Shown here piece by piece: positions 9,962-21,347 of a DNA stretch of 64,000 nucleotides. The first letter of the stretch is position 1; each line of letters opens with the position of its first letter. Source of the DNA: Diplolepis rosae. Taxonomy: Eukaryota > Arthropoda > Insecta > Hymenoptera > Diplolepididae. A program made the translations under genes and the position numbers. Location of the stretch: contig JAPYXD010000608.1 in NCBI GenBank assembly GCA_030998225.1, forward strand, positions 2,076,501-2,140,500, in the 5' to 3' direction. The notes under the pieces were generated by a model. The model saw only the letters and a program-made list of their open reading frames with translations. It searched no databases and was not told the origin of the DNA.

Positions 9962-10430
9962 TAGCGATGTGCATTAGTTGAATTTAACCGACTAATTTTC
10001 GATTCGACTCATTTGAGAAATGAGTCGAATTAAATTTGATTCGAACAAGCGCTGAGTCGAATGTCGAATTTTCGACAAATGATTCAAGCGTGAGTCGCTT
10101 TCCGACATTCGACTCCGAGCTTGAACTGGATTGAATGTCGAATTTATACGTTTTAGGAAAAAGAATGCAGGATTTAAATTTTCTATTTGTGGCATTTTAG
10201 TGCTTTTTGTTTTTCATAATCTCAAATTTTGCTTTAAATATAAAAAGTATTACTGTTATTATTTACATTTCAATAGTCGGTTGTCGAAAAATCCGACATT
10301 CGATCATAGCGCTTGTTCGTAGTCGAATGTTGGAAAGCGACTCACGCTTGAGTCGGTTGTCGAAAAATCCGACATTCGATCATGTCGAAAATCCGACTCG
10401 AGTCGAATCGAATTATTTTGCACATCACGG
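9962..10430. mobile_element. hAT-type MITE with 8-bp TSD
   Basis: The ends are TAGCGATGTGCA and, in reverse complement, CCGTGATGTGCA. The target duplication ATATTTAT is exact at 9954-9961 and 10431-10438. The interior has many copies of GAGTCGAATGTCGA-like strings in inverted arrangement. No transposase is encoded. It sits inside what appears to be an LTR. Confidence 0.85.
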
Positions 10431-10439
10431 ATATTTATG

Positions 10440-10735
10440 TTTATTATTATTCTATTTTTGTCTGTGTTGCTGAATAAACCTGAGAACAGGAAATTTTCAT
10501 CGTCTTAAGTTTTTATTCAGTTCACTCCTCTTTCTTCTAAAAAGGTTTTTTGTCAGTCAGAGGGGAGAGCAAGCACGATCCCAATAAATAAACAAATTTT
10601 GATTTATTTAATTTTTATTTTCTAAATTGAAGTGTGGCAGTTTGGAGCCTCAACCGAAAGAGCAATTAAATTTGATATTTTTATTTAATATTTTGAATTT
10701 AATTATTCGTACGTAACAAACTGATGGTGGCAGCG
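10440..10735 (+). mobile_element. LTR-retroelement 5' end: LTR 3' portion and possible primer-binding site
   Basis: An AATAAA at about 10472 is followed by an LTR-like R/U5 stretch ending in GTACGTAACA near 10716. TGATGGTGGCAGCGGTGGGA then begins, which has the TGG-start layout of a primer-binding site. A leader with direct repeats follows. I could not locate the LTR 5' end or a second LTR, and no gag follows, so this is a truncated insertion. Confidence 0.45.
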
Positions 10736-10954
10736 GTGGGATTTTTGTCTCGCGCTGTACCCAAACACGTTACACGTTGCGAAGTCACACTCACTAGCTA
10801 CTTGCAACTGCTTATATTATTTCTGATTTGAATAGTTTCTGTTTATCATATTGTTATTGATCTGTCAAAATTTCTTGTTTTAAATTAACTCTCATTTCCA
10901 AAAATAAAAACATCCTTTCCTTTTCCAAAAATTGAGTTTTTGAGAATTCCCTTT

Positions 10955-11258
10955 TGTGCTCTTTAGCAGAGAGACTGAATTTTAAACTTCAATTTCTATT
11001 CATATTTTCTTTCATTAAAGATGTACTCTTGTGCTCTTTAGCAGAGTGTCAATCTTAGAATTAAATCTTTTGTGCTCTTTAGCAGAAAGCCTTAATTCGA
11101 CAGAAAGAAAATAATCCCTTCTATTCCATAAAAAAAATTGAGTTTTTGAGAATTCGCTTGTGTGCTCTTTAGCAGAAAGCCAATTTTGAAATTCAAGCTC
11201 TTGTGCTCTTTAGGAGAAAGCCAATTCTGAAATTCAAGCTCTTGAGCTCTTTAGCAGA
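10955..11258 (+). repeat. six copies of TGTGCTCTTTAGCAGA in LTR-element leader
   Basis: Near-identical 16-mers occur at 10955, 11030, 11071, 11161, 11202 and 11243 (the fifth has GGAGA, the sixth TGAGC). Three of the five spacings are exactly 41 bp. A larger duplication of about 288 bp also exists (AAAATTGAGTTTTTGAGAATT at about 10929 and 11136). The motif follows the putative primer-binding site, the place where the Drosophila gypsy element carries its Su(Hw) insulator array. Confidence 0.8.
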
Positions 11259-11402
11259 GAGACTGAGTTTTAAACTTCAATTTTTCATATTTTCTTTTAT
11301 AGGGGATTTACTCTTGTTTGAAACACTTTCTTTGATGTAAAGAAATGTTTTGTTTTAATGAAATAAAGTTTAAATCAAACAAATTTTGTTTCATTAAAAC
11401 AA

Positions 11403-11626
11403 AATTTTAGGATATTTAAAGAATTTGAAAATCTTTCTGTGGAAAAAATGACGCTTTCGACTTCTTTAAATATTGAATTTATTTGCATTATTTGCGATAT
11501 AAGAGTTTGAAATTGTCTACGAGGACACCTGTCGACAACGTATCCTATCTGATACGCGACTAGTGATCCTCCGATAATGTAGGCAGTGACAAAAATTTCA
11601 AACTCAACTAATTAATTTTAGGATAT
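11403..11626 (+). mobile_element. truncated, 5'-inverted copy of the tRNA-SINE with 13-bp TSD
   Basis: AATTTTAGGATAT flanks the insert (11403-11415 and 11614-11626). Inside, 11416-11462 is antisense SINE sequence and 11463-11613 is the sense tail ending at AACTCAACTAATT. The two pieces meet with about 8 bp of overlap (TTCTTTAA). This is the structure expected from twin-primed reverse transcription. Confidence 0.85.
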
Positions 11627-11903
11627 ATTCAATTAAAATAATTACACTTATATTCCGAACATTTTTAAAAACATTTGCTTCAAATAAATATTTATAAGAT
11701 TTTGTACAATCGTGAAAAGGTTTGAACGCTGTAAGATTAAATTTTGAGTAAAATTTTAAATTAATGAATGTTTGAAGGTTTAACACGTGGATCAATAAGT
11801 CCTGTGACTGACACATAGATGACATTGCCAACAAAAGTTCTGTATGATTTTTCATGAGTACCAACCTTCAAAAGATACCTGTCAAAATTTCATGACATTC
11901 TGA
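11627..11903 (-). other. unassigned stretch, possible mariner terminal relic
   Basis: The - strand has an 80-codon open frame with no recognised domain. Strings such as GTGTCAGTCACAGGACTTATT resemble terminal regions of mariner-type elements, but no second end or target duplication was found. Confidence 0.2.
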
Positions 11904-11911
11904 TGTTTGGT

Positions 11912-12556
11912 CACGGTAGTCATGGAGACTAGATACAAGGAGACCAATCTCTTATGGCCGTACTTCACAAATCACGAAATGGAGTTCAGCCAAGTACTTA
12001 GTTAGGAAACTTCCCGATGAGGGCACTTGTGTTCCCTGGGTGCAAAATGGCGGCATCCACGGTTTATAAGCATCGTGTAATGGGCGTCGCCATTTTGCAC
12101 CCGGGGAACACACATGCCCTCATCGGGAAGTTTTGTATCTATGTACTTGGCAGAACTTCATTTCGGGAATGGATATATGGAGATTGGTCTCCTTATATCT
12201 AGTCTCCATGACGGTAGTATAGAAAGGTCTGGCATCTCCCGTGGTGGGGGATGTTCCCTTATTGTAGTCAGAATGTTTCATATTTTTGCCTATGATAGCG
12301 CTAGTATCGAGTAGTGGCCCGAATGCCCCCATCGTAGCATGTATGTATATAGATATACCTAGAACGTAGTCAGCTCACAGCTGTGAAAGCTGTCTGTAAA
12401 CCACGGGTATTCCTTCAACTACTCGATTGCAGCGCTGCTCAAGTGGTCACTTTCGAAACTACAACTCGTCACCATAAGGGAACATCCCCTACCGCGGGAG
12501 TTGCCAGACCTGTCTATACTACCGTGGTCTATACTACCGTGGTCTATACTACCGAG
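11912..12556. mobile_element. outer hairpin MITE with 8-bp TSD, interrupted by a second MITE
   Basis: The ends CACGGTAGTATAGA (left, split by the nested insert) and CTCGGTAGTATAGAC (right, reverse complement) are flanked by TGTTTGGT at 11904-11911 and 12557-12564. Arms of about 50 bp (12215-12262 and 12473-12523) pair well and include GGGGATGTTCCCTTAT. The right end contains a 15-bp unit, GTGGTCTATACTACC, repeated. An 8-bp duplication fits hAT, P or Merlin type elements. Confidence 0.82.
11921..12210. mobile_element. nested hairpin MITE with 8-bp TSD and YY1-like sites
   Basis: The ends are CATGGAGACTAGATA and its exact reverse complement. The duplication ACGGTAGT is at 11913-11920 and 12211-12218, which shows it inserted into the outer MITE. 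The inner arms include GATGAGGGCA and carry AAAATGGCGGC (12044-12054) and its inverted near-copy AAAATGGCGAC (12097-12087). These match the YY1 core consensus. Confidence 0.88.
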
Positions 12557-12564
12557 TGTTTGGT

Positions 12565-14730
12565 CCACGAGTTACAGTGATTTAAGTGACGCTAGTCTTG
12601 ATATTCTCAAAACAATGGATTCAAAACAGTTTCGTGTGTTGATAACTCTGAAAAGAGGCTCATCATAAACCCGAGAAAGATTTGTCGTAGAATCTTTAAT
12701 TAAACCCTTTATGATTTCATTGTGTTAATTGAAGCGTCGAGAAAACGGTAAAAAATAAAACAATCCCTCTCTTCTATCCAAAATCTCGACACACCTCCCT
12801 TCCCCTTTGTATTTTCCCTCCACTCTTACCCGCTTTTCCATAAGCTTAGAATCAGAAACAAATTAACCACCGTCGCAAAACTAGGTCTGTATTGTCTGTC
12901 GATCTTAATTCGAAATCGGATACTTTAAAAATTGTTCTTATTCATCCGCGGCTTATTGTAATAATTTCACCTGTTTATGTTGAAATATAGTGCCTTATAA
13001 GAAAAATTGTCGTTTTATAATTGATTAATTTATCGTTTTCTGGGTGATAATTCTCCTATATTTTATCAACCCAGAGCCTCAGGTTAAAATAAATCTGAGG
13101 TCAAAACAGTGTAATTCTTTAATCAAAACTAACAGATGTATCGCACGGATATATCAGAGTGGTACTGGTCATAAAGCAAGGAAAACTAAAATTTACGCCA
13201 CACTTTTGTAAAAACCGTTTTCTCATTCAGAGATCAAAACGTAGAGATTTGATGAAAATTTCGAAAGTCATTTCTCTCGTAAAACCAATACCTTCTCATT
13301 TATGATGAAAATGTAAAAATGTTAATATAATCTTCAATATAGTATTGACAATATGATTCTTAGAAAATATTTATTTTTCATTTCACTATCCTAAATATCG
13401 AGTTTGATTATAAACAAATAATTTGTAAATTCGGTTTTATAACGCACTTTTAGGGCCATGTCACAAACCTGACTTCATCCAATACTTTTCGTCCTCCTCA
13501 ATCTTAAATTCATAGCGCAAGTGGATTTTTCCTATAGGACATTTCCTAGCGAACTGACTGAACGCTAGGTTAACTTTTAATGAACGCAAATATATTTTTA
13601 GATAAATTTAATTCAGATTCAAATTTATTTTATGACCTGCTAGTAGAATAAATGATTAATATTTCATTTTCAAGCTTATAATATAGTATTAAGTGTGGTC
13701 TTTTTAATGAAAAATTATATGTTGAATCATGGGATAGAAAGTATTCTTCACTTTTTTCATACAAATAATAAAAAATAAAACACAGTAGTAATATTTAATC
13801 CAGATGAATTTATTTGACAAATGTATAATTACACAATCGGAAATTTATCATTCCACAAATCAGTCAGAAGTATCATGTTGCGTAGCGGATGATAATTTAA
13901 TCATTTTAAAATTAAAATAAAAAATCTTGTCAAACAAAATTATAGCTTATTAAATTAGCAGTATTCAAATATGAATGAGTAGAAAATTACAAGTTATTGA
14001 TCAAAATACTTACTAAAGTAATCAGTGAGCGATTCCAAACTTTCAAAATTCCTTTAGTTTTCTATCTATTCAGATCAAGAGACTATATTGAATTAATTTT
14101 GATAACATATACTTTTTTATGATTCACAGAAAAATTTCTTCGAATTTTTCCCACATAGCAAAACAAATATTTGTATTATTCGAATAAATTTTTCTATAAA
14201 TAAACATTTTTTCTAAATATCAAGTTTACTTTTTGAACGTGAATAATGTTTGAAGAGAATTTGATTGATCAAAAATATTTAATTTGAAGCAGTCGATTAT
14301 TTAGGAAAAGAAAGAATAAAACCTATAGGACTTATTTGATTATTTGTAACTTTCAGACTCGCCTACTCCAATGGCCGTGAATAAAGTTAAGTTAAGACAT
14401 TTCAACGTAGTATTGAGTCTAAATAGATAAATAGACCAATTCGATTCTCTTTCTTCTTTTATTGGAAGGACGCCATCTGACTAGGCTTGCCTGCTCTATG
14501 TATAATAACTCTATGGATTTTTAGCTAATTGCTGAACAACAAGAAGAAGTAATAGGAGAGAGACATACAAAATTGAAATTCGAACAATCCAAAATTATAA
14601 TTTACATATTTAATTATCACGTGGAAATATACTGATTATTTATTTGTTAAAAAGTTTTGAATGCTTTTGTTAGAATAATATAAAACATTAAAGCGTTTCA
14701 AAAGTTTTATGAAATATTTTATTTGATTAA
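12565..14730. other. intergenic DNA, nothing recognised
   Basis: The sequence is AT-rich apart from a modestly GC-richer section near 12740-12960. No reading frame with motifs, no clear inverted repeat and no RNA gene was seen. It may be upstream intergenic DNA of the YY1 gene. Confidence 0.5.
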
Positions 14731-14739
14731 TGTTAATGA

Positions 14740-15239
14740 GGTAGGTATACATTGTACCATAGTTTTAGTTGCCCAAAGTTTCAATTGCCCATAAAATCAC
14801 CAGAAGTCACTATATTTGAAAAGCAGTGTTTGACGAAGACTATGAAAGGAATGCGTTAGCAAAAATTGCAAGTATATATTAAATATAGGCGGTAGAGAGC
14901 GCTTCAGGGAAATGTACAGGAATCCTGCGTCTTGCAATCCTCGCAGTTTTTGCCAACACATTCCTTTCATAATCTTCGTCTAACACTGCTTTTCAAATAT
15001 AGTGACGTCTAGCGATTTTATGGGCAATTTAAACTTTGGGCAACTAATGGTGCATTTATACCTCGGTCTGCCTGATCGGTGCGGACAGAAAATACATAAG
15101 AGCAAAAAAGACAGACGTTTTCTTTTTGTCCAATTTTACACTGTCTGTCTCCTTTACTCTTATGTATTTTCTGTCTGCACCGGTCAGGCAGACAGAGGTA
15201 TAAATGCACCATAAGACTATGGTACAATGTATACCTACC
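14740..15239. mobile_element. palindromic MITE with 9-bp TSD
   Basis: Both ends read GGTAGGTATACATTGTACCA inward without mismatch. TGTTAATGA flanks the element at 14731-14739 and 15240-15248. Further inverted pairs include AGTTGCCCAAAG with CTTTGGGCAACT and AAGCAGTGTTTGACGAAGA with its partner near 14980. A 9-bp duplication points to MULE or Merlin type. The right arm contains a second MITE. Confidence 0.88.
15047..15211. mobile_element. nested ~165-bp MITE with TA target
   Basis: Two arms of about 55 bp pair across the element (TGGTGCATTTATACCTC with its reverse complement, then CTGTCTGCACCGGTCAGGCA with its partner). Comparing the two arms of the host MITE shows the empty site was CAACTA|AGACTATGG, giving a TA duplication. 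The target and arm design suggest a Tc1/mariner-type non-autonomous element. Confidence 0.75.
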
Positions 15240-15248
15240 TGTTAATGA

Positions 15249-16460
15249 AACTTCACAATCCTAGTGTAAAAGCAGCCTTAGAATATATTCAGACCTTTGC
15301 ATGCTTTGCATGCATGCAGCTTGCTGTGATACATACAAGAGAAAGAGACAGACAACTTTCCCACTTCTTTCCTACTAATATTTTACCGTGGCAATCTGCA
15401 TGTTTGCAAAAGGTTTGCAGACATCAATAAAACATTGACTAGGAGGCTTAACTCTCGTAGTAGGGATAGGATGTCATAGTAAAGTAACTTTGTCTCCCTG
15501 CTTTGTCTAGAGTTCTTAAATTCTCGAGAATTAAAGTTCAACCAATATAACCGAGAATATTACAGAATTTAAAGAATATAAGAAAATATAAAGGGAATTT
15601 CAAGAATTTATGGTTTAAATAATTATATATCAATATTTATAGTACATTTATAGTTAAATAAGAGGCGTTTACTTACATAAATATATTTATAAATAAAGAA
15701 GAACCTAAAAATAGTTTTACTGTTAATATATTAAAATTATATACTTTTGAAATTTTATAGGTTCATTTTGAAATTTAATACATTGAATACTAAAAATCTT
15801 AAATTAATATTATCTCTATAATTATAGACTACATATAAAATCCTTTATTATACAATATAATCTATATAATATACATATAATAATTATATTAAATTATATA
15901 TTAATTTATCAAAATTCAAATTTTTAAGGAATGAAACAGTTTTTATTTTTTCTTGCATTTTCCAGGGTCGCTGAAGGTCACGGAATTTATAAATCGGCAT
16001 GGAAAGTCAAGTAAAACATAAAACAGTTAGGAAATTTTTGTTATTCAACAAATTATAATTTAACCATTATAATTATAATTTAACAAATAAGTTCCTTTAT
16101 TAGCTTCCACTGATGTGAAGTTATTCCAATTTTAATTAAAAAATGTACGATTTCCATACAATAATTTCCGCAATAATACTTTAAACTAAATGTCCGGAAC
16201 ATAACCTATAATATTATTGCCATTTTATTTCTCATTTTTCATTTTCTTCCGCACAAATAAAATCCACATACAAAGTCTAATAGATAATTTCATATTGCAG
16301 TATTAATTCGTTTACATTGTTTAACACGTTTAACAAGCCAAAAAACAAAATTCTTGTAAATTCTAAAAGAATTTATCTGCCGGTTATATTCTTGGTAATA
16401 TTATCATTTTCGTTACCGTTCTTAATGTAATCTGTTCAGTCTCCTAGTCGCCAAATTTCT
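15249..16460. other. AT-rich intergenic DNA
   Basis: No gene was recognised. A small degenerate piece at 15285-15360 shares strings such as ACATACAAGAGAAAGAGA with the MITEs at 16.5 and 18.7 kb. Confidence 0.45.
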
Positions 16461-16463
16461 TGG

Positions 16464-16612
16464 AAGACGTACCTCGAAAAGCATTTTATTGCTTGCTTGC
16501 ACAAAAAACATACAAGAGTAAGAGAGATGAATCTTCTCCATCTCTTTCACTCTTGTACATTTTTGCGCAAGCAAGCAATGAAATGCTTGCTTTATAATGT
16601 ATGCCTGTATCT
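16464..16612. mobile_element. hairpin MITE (TACCTCG..GCATTTT family), copy 1
   Basis: The inverted arms contain AAGCATTTTATTGCTTGCTTG with GCAAGCAATGAAATGCTT, then ACAAGAGTAAGAGAGATG with CATCTCTTTCACTCTTGT. The same family with the same order of strings occurs at 18624-18772. It lies just upstream of the YY1 transcription unit. Confidence 0.75.
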
Positions 16613-16706
16613 TTACTTACCCATCTCTGATGGGGAAGGAGACGCGGTTTGTTCTCTTACGTTCATGGTTAAAAAGGTTTTTGGGGCTCAATACGGGTGG
16701 CGCCTT

Positions 16707-17394
<688 letters not shown>

Positions 17395-17395
17395 T

Positions 17396-18430
17396 AGTAC
17401 GCTATATAAAAGTTTTGTTTTTTATTTCCATTCTACCAAAGAATTATCTTTCCTGAAGAAATTTAAAAAAAAATCCTATGTTTTAAGTAACCGCTGAAGT
17501 TGACCAAAAGAAAATAACATTTCAAATAAAATTTTCGTATTTCAAATTTAACAACTTAGATTTTTGTACGTTAGATGTGAGTAACTTTTTCTTAACTCCG
17601 TTACAAGTTACACATTTCTGTCAATACTGACGATTTATAATTGAAAAGCAGGCGTTTTTTTTTTTTTTTTCAAAATTGCGTTTGTAGTGAAAAGTTTAAA
17701 AACGTCTACTTCGAAGATGCCTACAAATATTATCTGAATTAATATGACAATGTTTTATAAAGTTATTGTTTAGAATGGTTCAAATGCCGAAAAAGTGATA
17801 CCTTTTGCAGAAAAAATCATTGATAGGTTATAGACAAATTATTGAATTTCATACACTAATAAAAGTTTTGGCGTTTAATTACAATCGAATTTGAATTTGC
17901 TATTCGACTGGTAAAATTGCATTTTTGAACCATGTGGAAGAATTGCAATTGACTTTAATTACGCTTTGTCTTATTCTGTAAAAGAGCAGAGGCTTGTGAA
18001 ATTATTACGTTCCATATGAGACAAAAAACTTCCATCTTAATATGTAGTAATTTTGCAAGGCTGTATAATTTAACGCCATAAAATTTTTTAGTGTGTACGT
18101 ACGGAAGTCCGGTGGTATGAACAAGGTGTGCAGATGCCCTGTTTTTTTTACGTCTTTTTCTATACAATTTTTTTAGGATCTGCACTTTTTATAATTAAAT
18201 AACAATTTATAACATTATTTTACAGAAATAAAAAGGTTAAAGGTGAATCATTCCAGTATAATCCTTCAAGGTTTTGAAAATTAATTTGAAAAAAACCATA
18301 AATAGTTCAATTCTCAAAAGCAATACAACTTTTCACATTTTCATCACTTGATAGTGGACTGGAATAGGAATAAAATTTCCTGACAATCGCTTACGAAAGG
18401 TGAATCACTATATGTGGATGTGGGAAGGGT
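17396..18430. other. intronic AT-rich DNA
   Basis: No gene or element ends were recognised. A T16 run is at 17655. The - strand frame at 17955-18185 is not supported by any motif. Confidence 0.4.
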
Positions 18431-18439
18431 GAGTATAAA

Positions 18440-18993
18440 CTAAAAAAACTATGGTGCGTTAAAGCGCACCACGAAGTAATGTTAAAGATTCCGCCCTATT
18501 TGTGGTTTAAAATTCATGTCACATTCGTGACTATTTCACCTCACATAATATGCCAGCACGGTACACTTATCGTGGGGCCAATTCACCACCACGCTGAAAC
18601 GTTTCGAGCATGCCAAATGGAAAGGTACAGATATACCTCGTAAAGTAAGCATTTTGCTTACTTGTGCAAAACTCAAAAGTGAGAGAAACAGAGTGTTCTC
18701 TTTCACTTTTGTGAGTTTTTGCGCAGTCAAGCAAGCAAGCAAAATGCTTGCTTCACGAAGTATGTCTGTACCATAAGTCTTACTTATAGCTAACTCTCCA
18801 TTGTGGCGCTCGAAAGAGTCTGTGGTGTGTTTGGCGCTACGCGCGAACTACTTTTCAAACAGGCATTGGGGGCGAATTGACCGCCACGCTGGTTGCTTAT
18901 CCAGATCATCGATGGTACAATTTAACCGCTACCTGTCTGTGGTGTGAGTCTACAGCCAAGTGTGGCACGTTTTACGCACCACAGTTTTTTCAG
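18440..18993. mobile_element. TIR element CTAAAAAAACT..GGTGCG, interrupted by a MITE
   Basis: The left end CTAAAAAAACTATGGTGCGT and the right end in reverse complement CTGAAAAAACTGTGGTGCGT match at 18 of 20 positions. No coding sequence. Inner strings such as GGGCCAATTCACCACCACGC and GGCGAATTGACCGCCACGC suggest internal repeats. No confident target duplication. Confidence 0.6.
18624..18772. mobile_element. hairpin MITE, copy 2 (family of 16.46 kb), nested
   Basis: The ends are GGTACAGATATACCTCG and, in reverse complement, GGTACAGACATACTTCG. The arms include AAGCATTTTGCTTACTTG and CAAGCAAGCAAAATGCTT, then CTCAAAAGTGAGAGAA and its partner. It sits within the 18440-18993 element. Confidence 0.8.
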
Positions 18994-19331
18994 TGTAAGC
19001 CCACTAAATAGTGTGAAGTTATTTTTACCCCTTATCTTGACCACCCATGCAGTGGTTCACTTTACGCATGCGATTCTTAGCATTATATTATGCAATCGTT
19101 TATGTTGCTGTTAGATCAGTTTATTATTAACTTAAAGAGAGAAGAATTGCAAACATTTCTACGCGAATTGGAGCCACCTTCAGTGCGTAATCGCTTGCTT
19201 TTTCTATTTCTCATGTTGCTTTTTGAGAAAACGGTTATTTTATGTTTATCTGTTTAACCTATCAATTCACATTAATAAAATGAGGAAATTTCCATTCACT
19301 GCACTATTGAAACAATAATAATAAATTACTA

Positions 19332-19765
19332 GAATTTGAAATCTTTCTGTGGAAAAAGAAAAACCTTGTTACATTGCGTTTCAGCACTACCTTACGGCAT
19401 GTTATGTTTCCATATTAGATGGTTGCGTTTGAAAACTATCACTCTCTATCCTGTCGAAGGAAGACAAATCTTCATATCAGATACGATATGTTCTGATAGA
19501 TGTCCTCGTCTATCAACTTAGTTGATTACAGCAGTTAACTGATAATCGAAAGACCCGGGCTCGATTCCCGGCACAATTTAAAATATCCTTTTTTACACAA
19601 AAAGATTTCAAATTCTTTAAATTTAAAATTGAATTGCATTTTCAAAATATAAGAATTCAAAGTCGTTCAGGAGGACACCTGTTGGAACATATCGTATCTG
19701 ATATGTAGATTTTTGTTCCTCCTGTAAGGTAGACATTGACAGTTTTCAAACTCAACCATCTAATT
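19332..19765 (+). mobile_element. diverged tRNA-SINE copy with inverted tail
   Basis: The sense half (19511-19765) has a tRNA-like segment with B box GGGCTCGATTCCC near 19558 and the family tail (AGGAGGACACCTGTTGGAAC, ATCGTATCTGATATG). The left half (about 19414-19510) is the same tail in antisense, and 19332-19357 is another antisense piece. It is the third locus of this family with an inverted arrangement. The A box is degraded. Confidence 0.7.
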
Positions 19766-20034
19766 TAAAAATTAATAATAAACTTTATTTTGAGAAATTG
19801 ATATTATTGCGCGTTCGGAACAGCAGTACTTTCATTTTACAGAATATTAAGAGATGAGATCGCTTCATCTAGACATTTAAGTTTAATTTCTCTCAACGTT
19901 TCGACTTCCTCTCTAGAAGCAGTGCGAGTCCATTTGTTTTTTAAATGATTTCCGAGTAAGGTGAGCGATTTGAATGAAACTTTATAAATTTATAATACAT
20001 CGATGCCTCCGAGCTATTTTGACGTATCTCTAGC

Positions 20035-21025
20035 GAGTGCGTACAAAGTGCAGTATCTCTCTGATGCGTTGGACAAGTGTAGTATCTCTTCAAGACTCTT
20101 AAAATCTGTAGTAACTCGTTTTTTCTCTTTTAGGGAACGCACCATTACAAAAGTTAGAATGAATTGAAGAATCATCAATTGATTCTAACCTCAGATTTAA
20201 GAGATTAAAAAAAAATACGTCATTTTATATACGACAAATTTCACATGAACGCCTATACAGATGAATATTATTCCGTAAAATATTACTTACTATTCTGATA
20301 TTCCAAAAATGATTTGTTATTATTTTCGTATCTTTATTTTTCAATAAAATTCACTCGATTGATTCGAATATAGTCTTCGGTCAACAAAAAATAACCTGAA
20401 ACTGAGTAAATAATGTAAGATAAGCATAGAAAAATGAGTCAACTCGATAAACAGAGAATTGAAAATTGATTTTCAGGAGATAATAAAAAATAATTTGTAA
20501 ACTTCTCTAGATTGCTAAGTAAACATAGGTGCAAACTTCTTTTTATTCAATGAAAAGTAATTTATTTTGAATAAACTGTTTTGTGTATCATATACAGCGT
20601 TCATTTGTTTCTTTGTTTTGTCTTTGTCTAACCGGCGGATTTCTCATCTCTATGGCATCTCTCTTGCACCGCAGAATTCTGCGGAAACAAATGAACGCTA
20701 ATCAAATGATGCTTTTACGTTCACTGCACACACAGATCATGTGCACCAGTTACCACAGTAGAGAACGAAAATCGCTATCGAAATTGAAATCTTTTGAGTT
20801 TTCTATTACGTTGTTCAAAGTGTAAGAAATTTAAAAAAAATTACTAATAATATCATATGATTCTCCACACTTCACATTACTAAGCAATAAGAAAAATTTA
20901 ATTCCGATAAAAAACTAGTTACTATAGATTTCGTGCCCTGAAGAGATACTACACTTAGAAAACGGCGCAGCGAGATACTACACTTGTCCAATGCATCAGA
21001 GAGATACTATACTTTGTACGCACTC
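20035..21025. mobile_element. ~1-kb inverted-repeat element
   Basis: Arms at 20035-20127 and 20909-21025 share GAGTGCGTACAAAGT, AGTATCTCTCTGATGC and TTGGACAAGTGTAGTATCTC in inverted order. The right arm has one extra GTGTAGTATCTC unit. A second, perfect 17-bp inverted pair (AGCGTTCATTTGTTTC at 20596 and its partner ending 20699) lies inside. The open frame at 20583-20825 straddles that hairpin and is not called a gene. Confidence 0.7.
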
Positions 21026-21347
21026 CACTGAAAGAAATGCTTGGGATTTATCAGCCATATGAATATAGCTGAATGTTTTTAAGTAATTCAACAAAATATA
21101 TTTGACAGTTAATCAAAAATATTGCTGCAATAGTAATTCATATGTTTGGAATACACATGCAGGCTGAACTAATACAAGCAAACCTTGGTTTTCGGTAAAT
21201 CTCCAATATAATATAGGTCAAGGAACCACAATTATGTCTGTATCGTCGAATTTTTGTTTTCAGTGTCGCTAGATACACTAATATATATCTTAAAGTGCCT
21301 GATCAAAATAATTGTTTATTTGTAAATTACTCTAATATGAAAAATTA

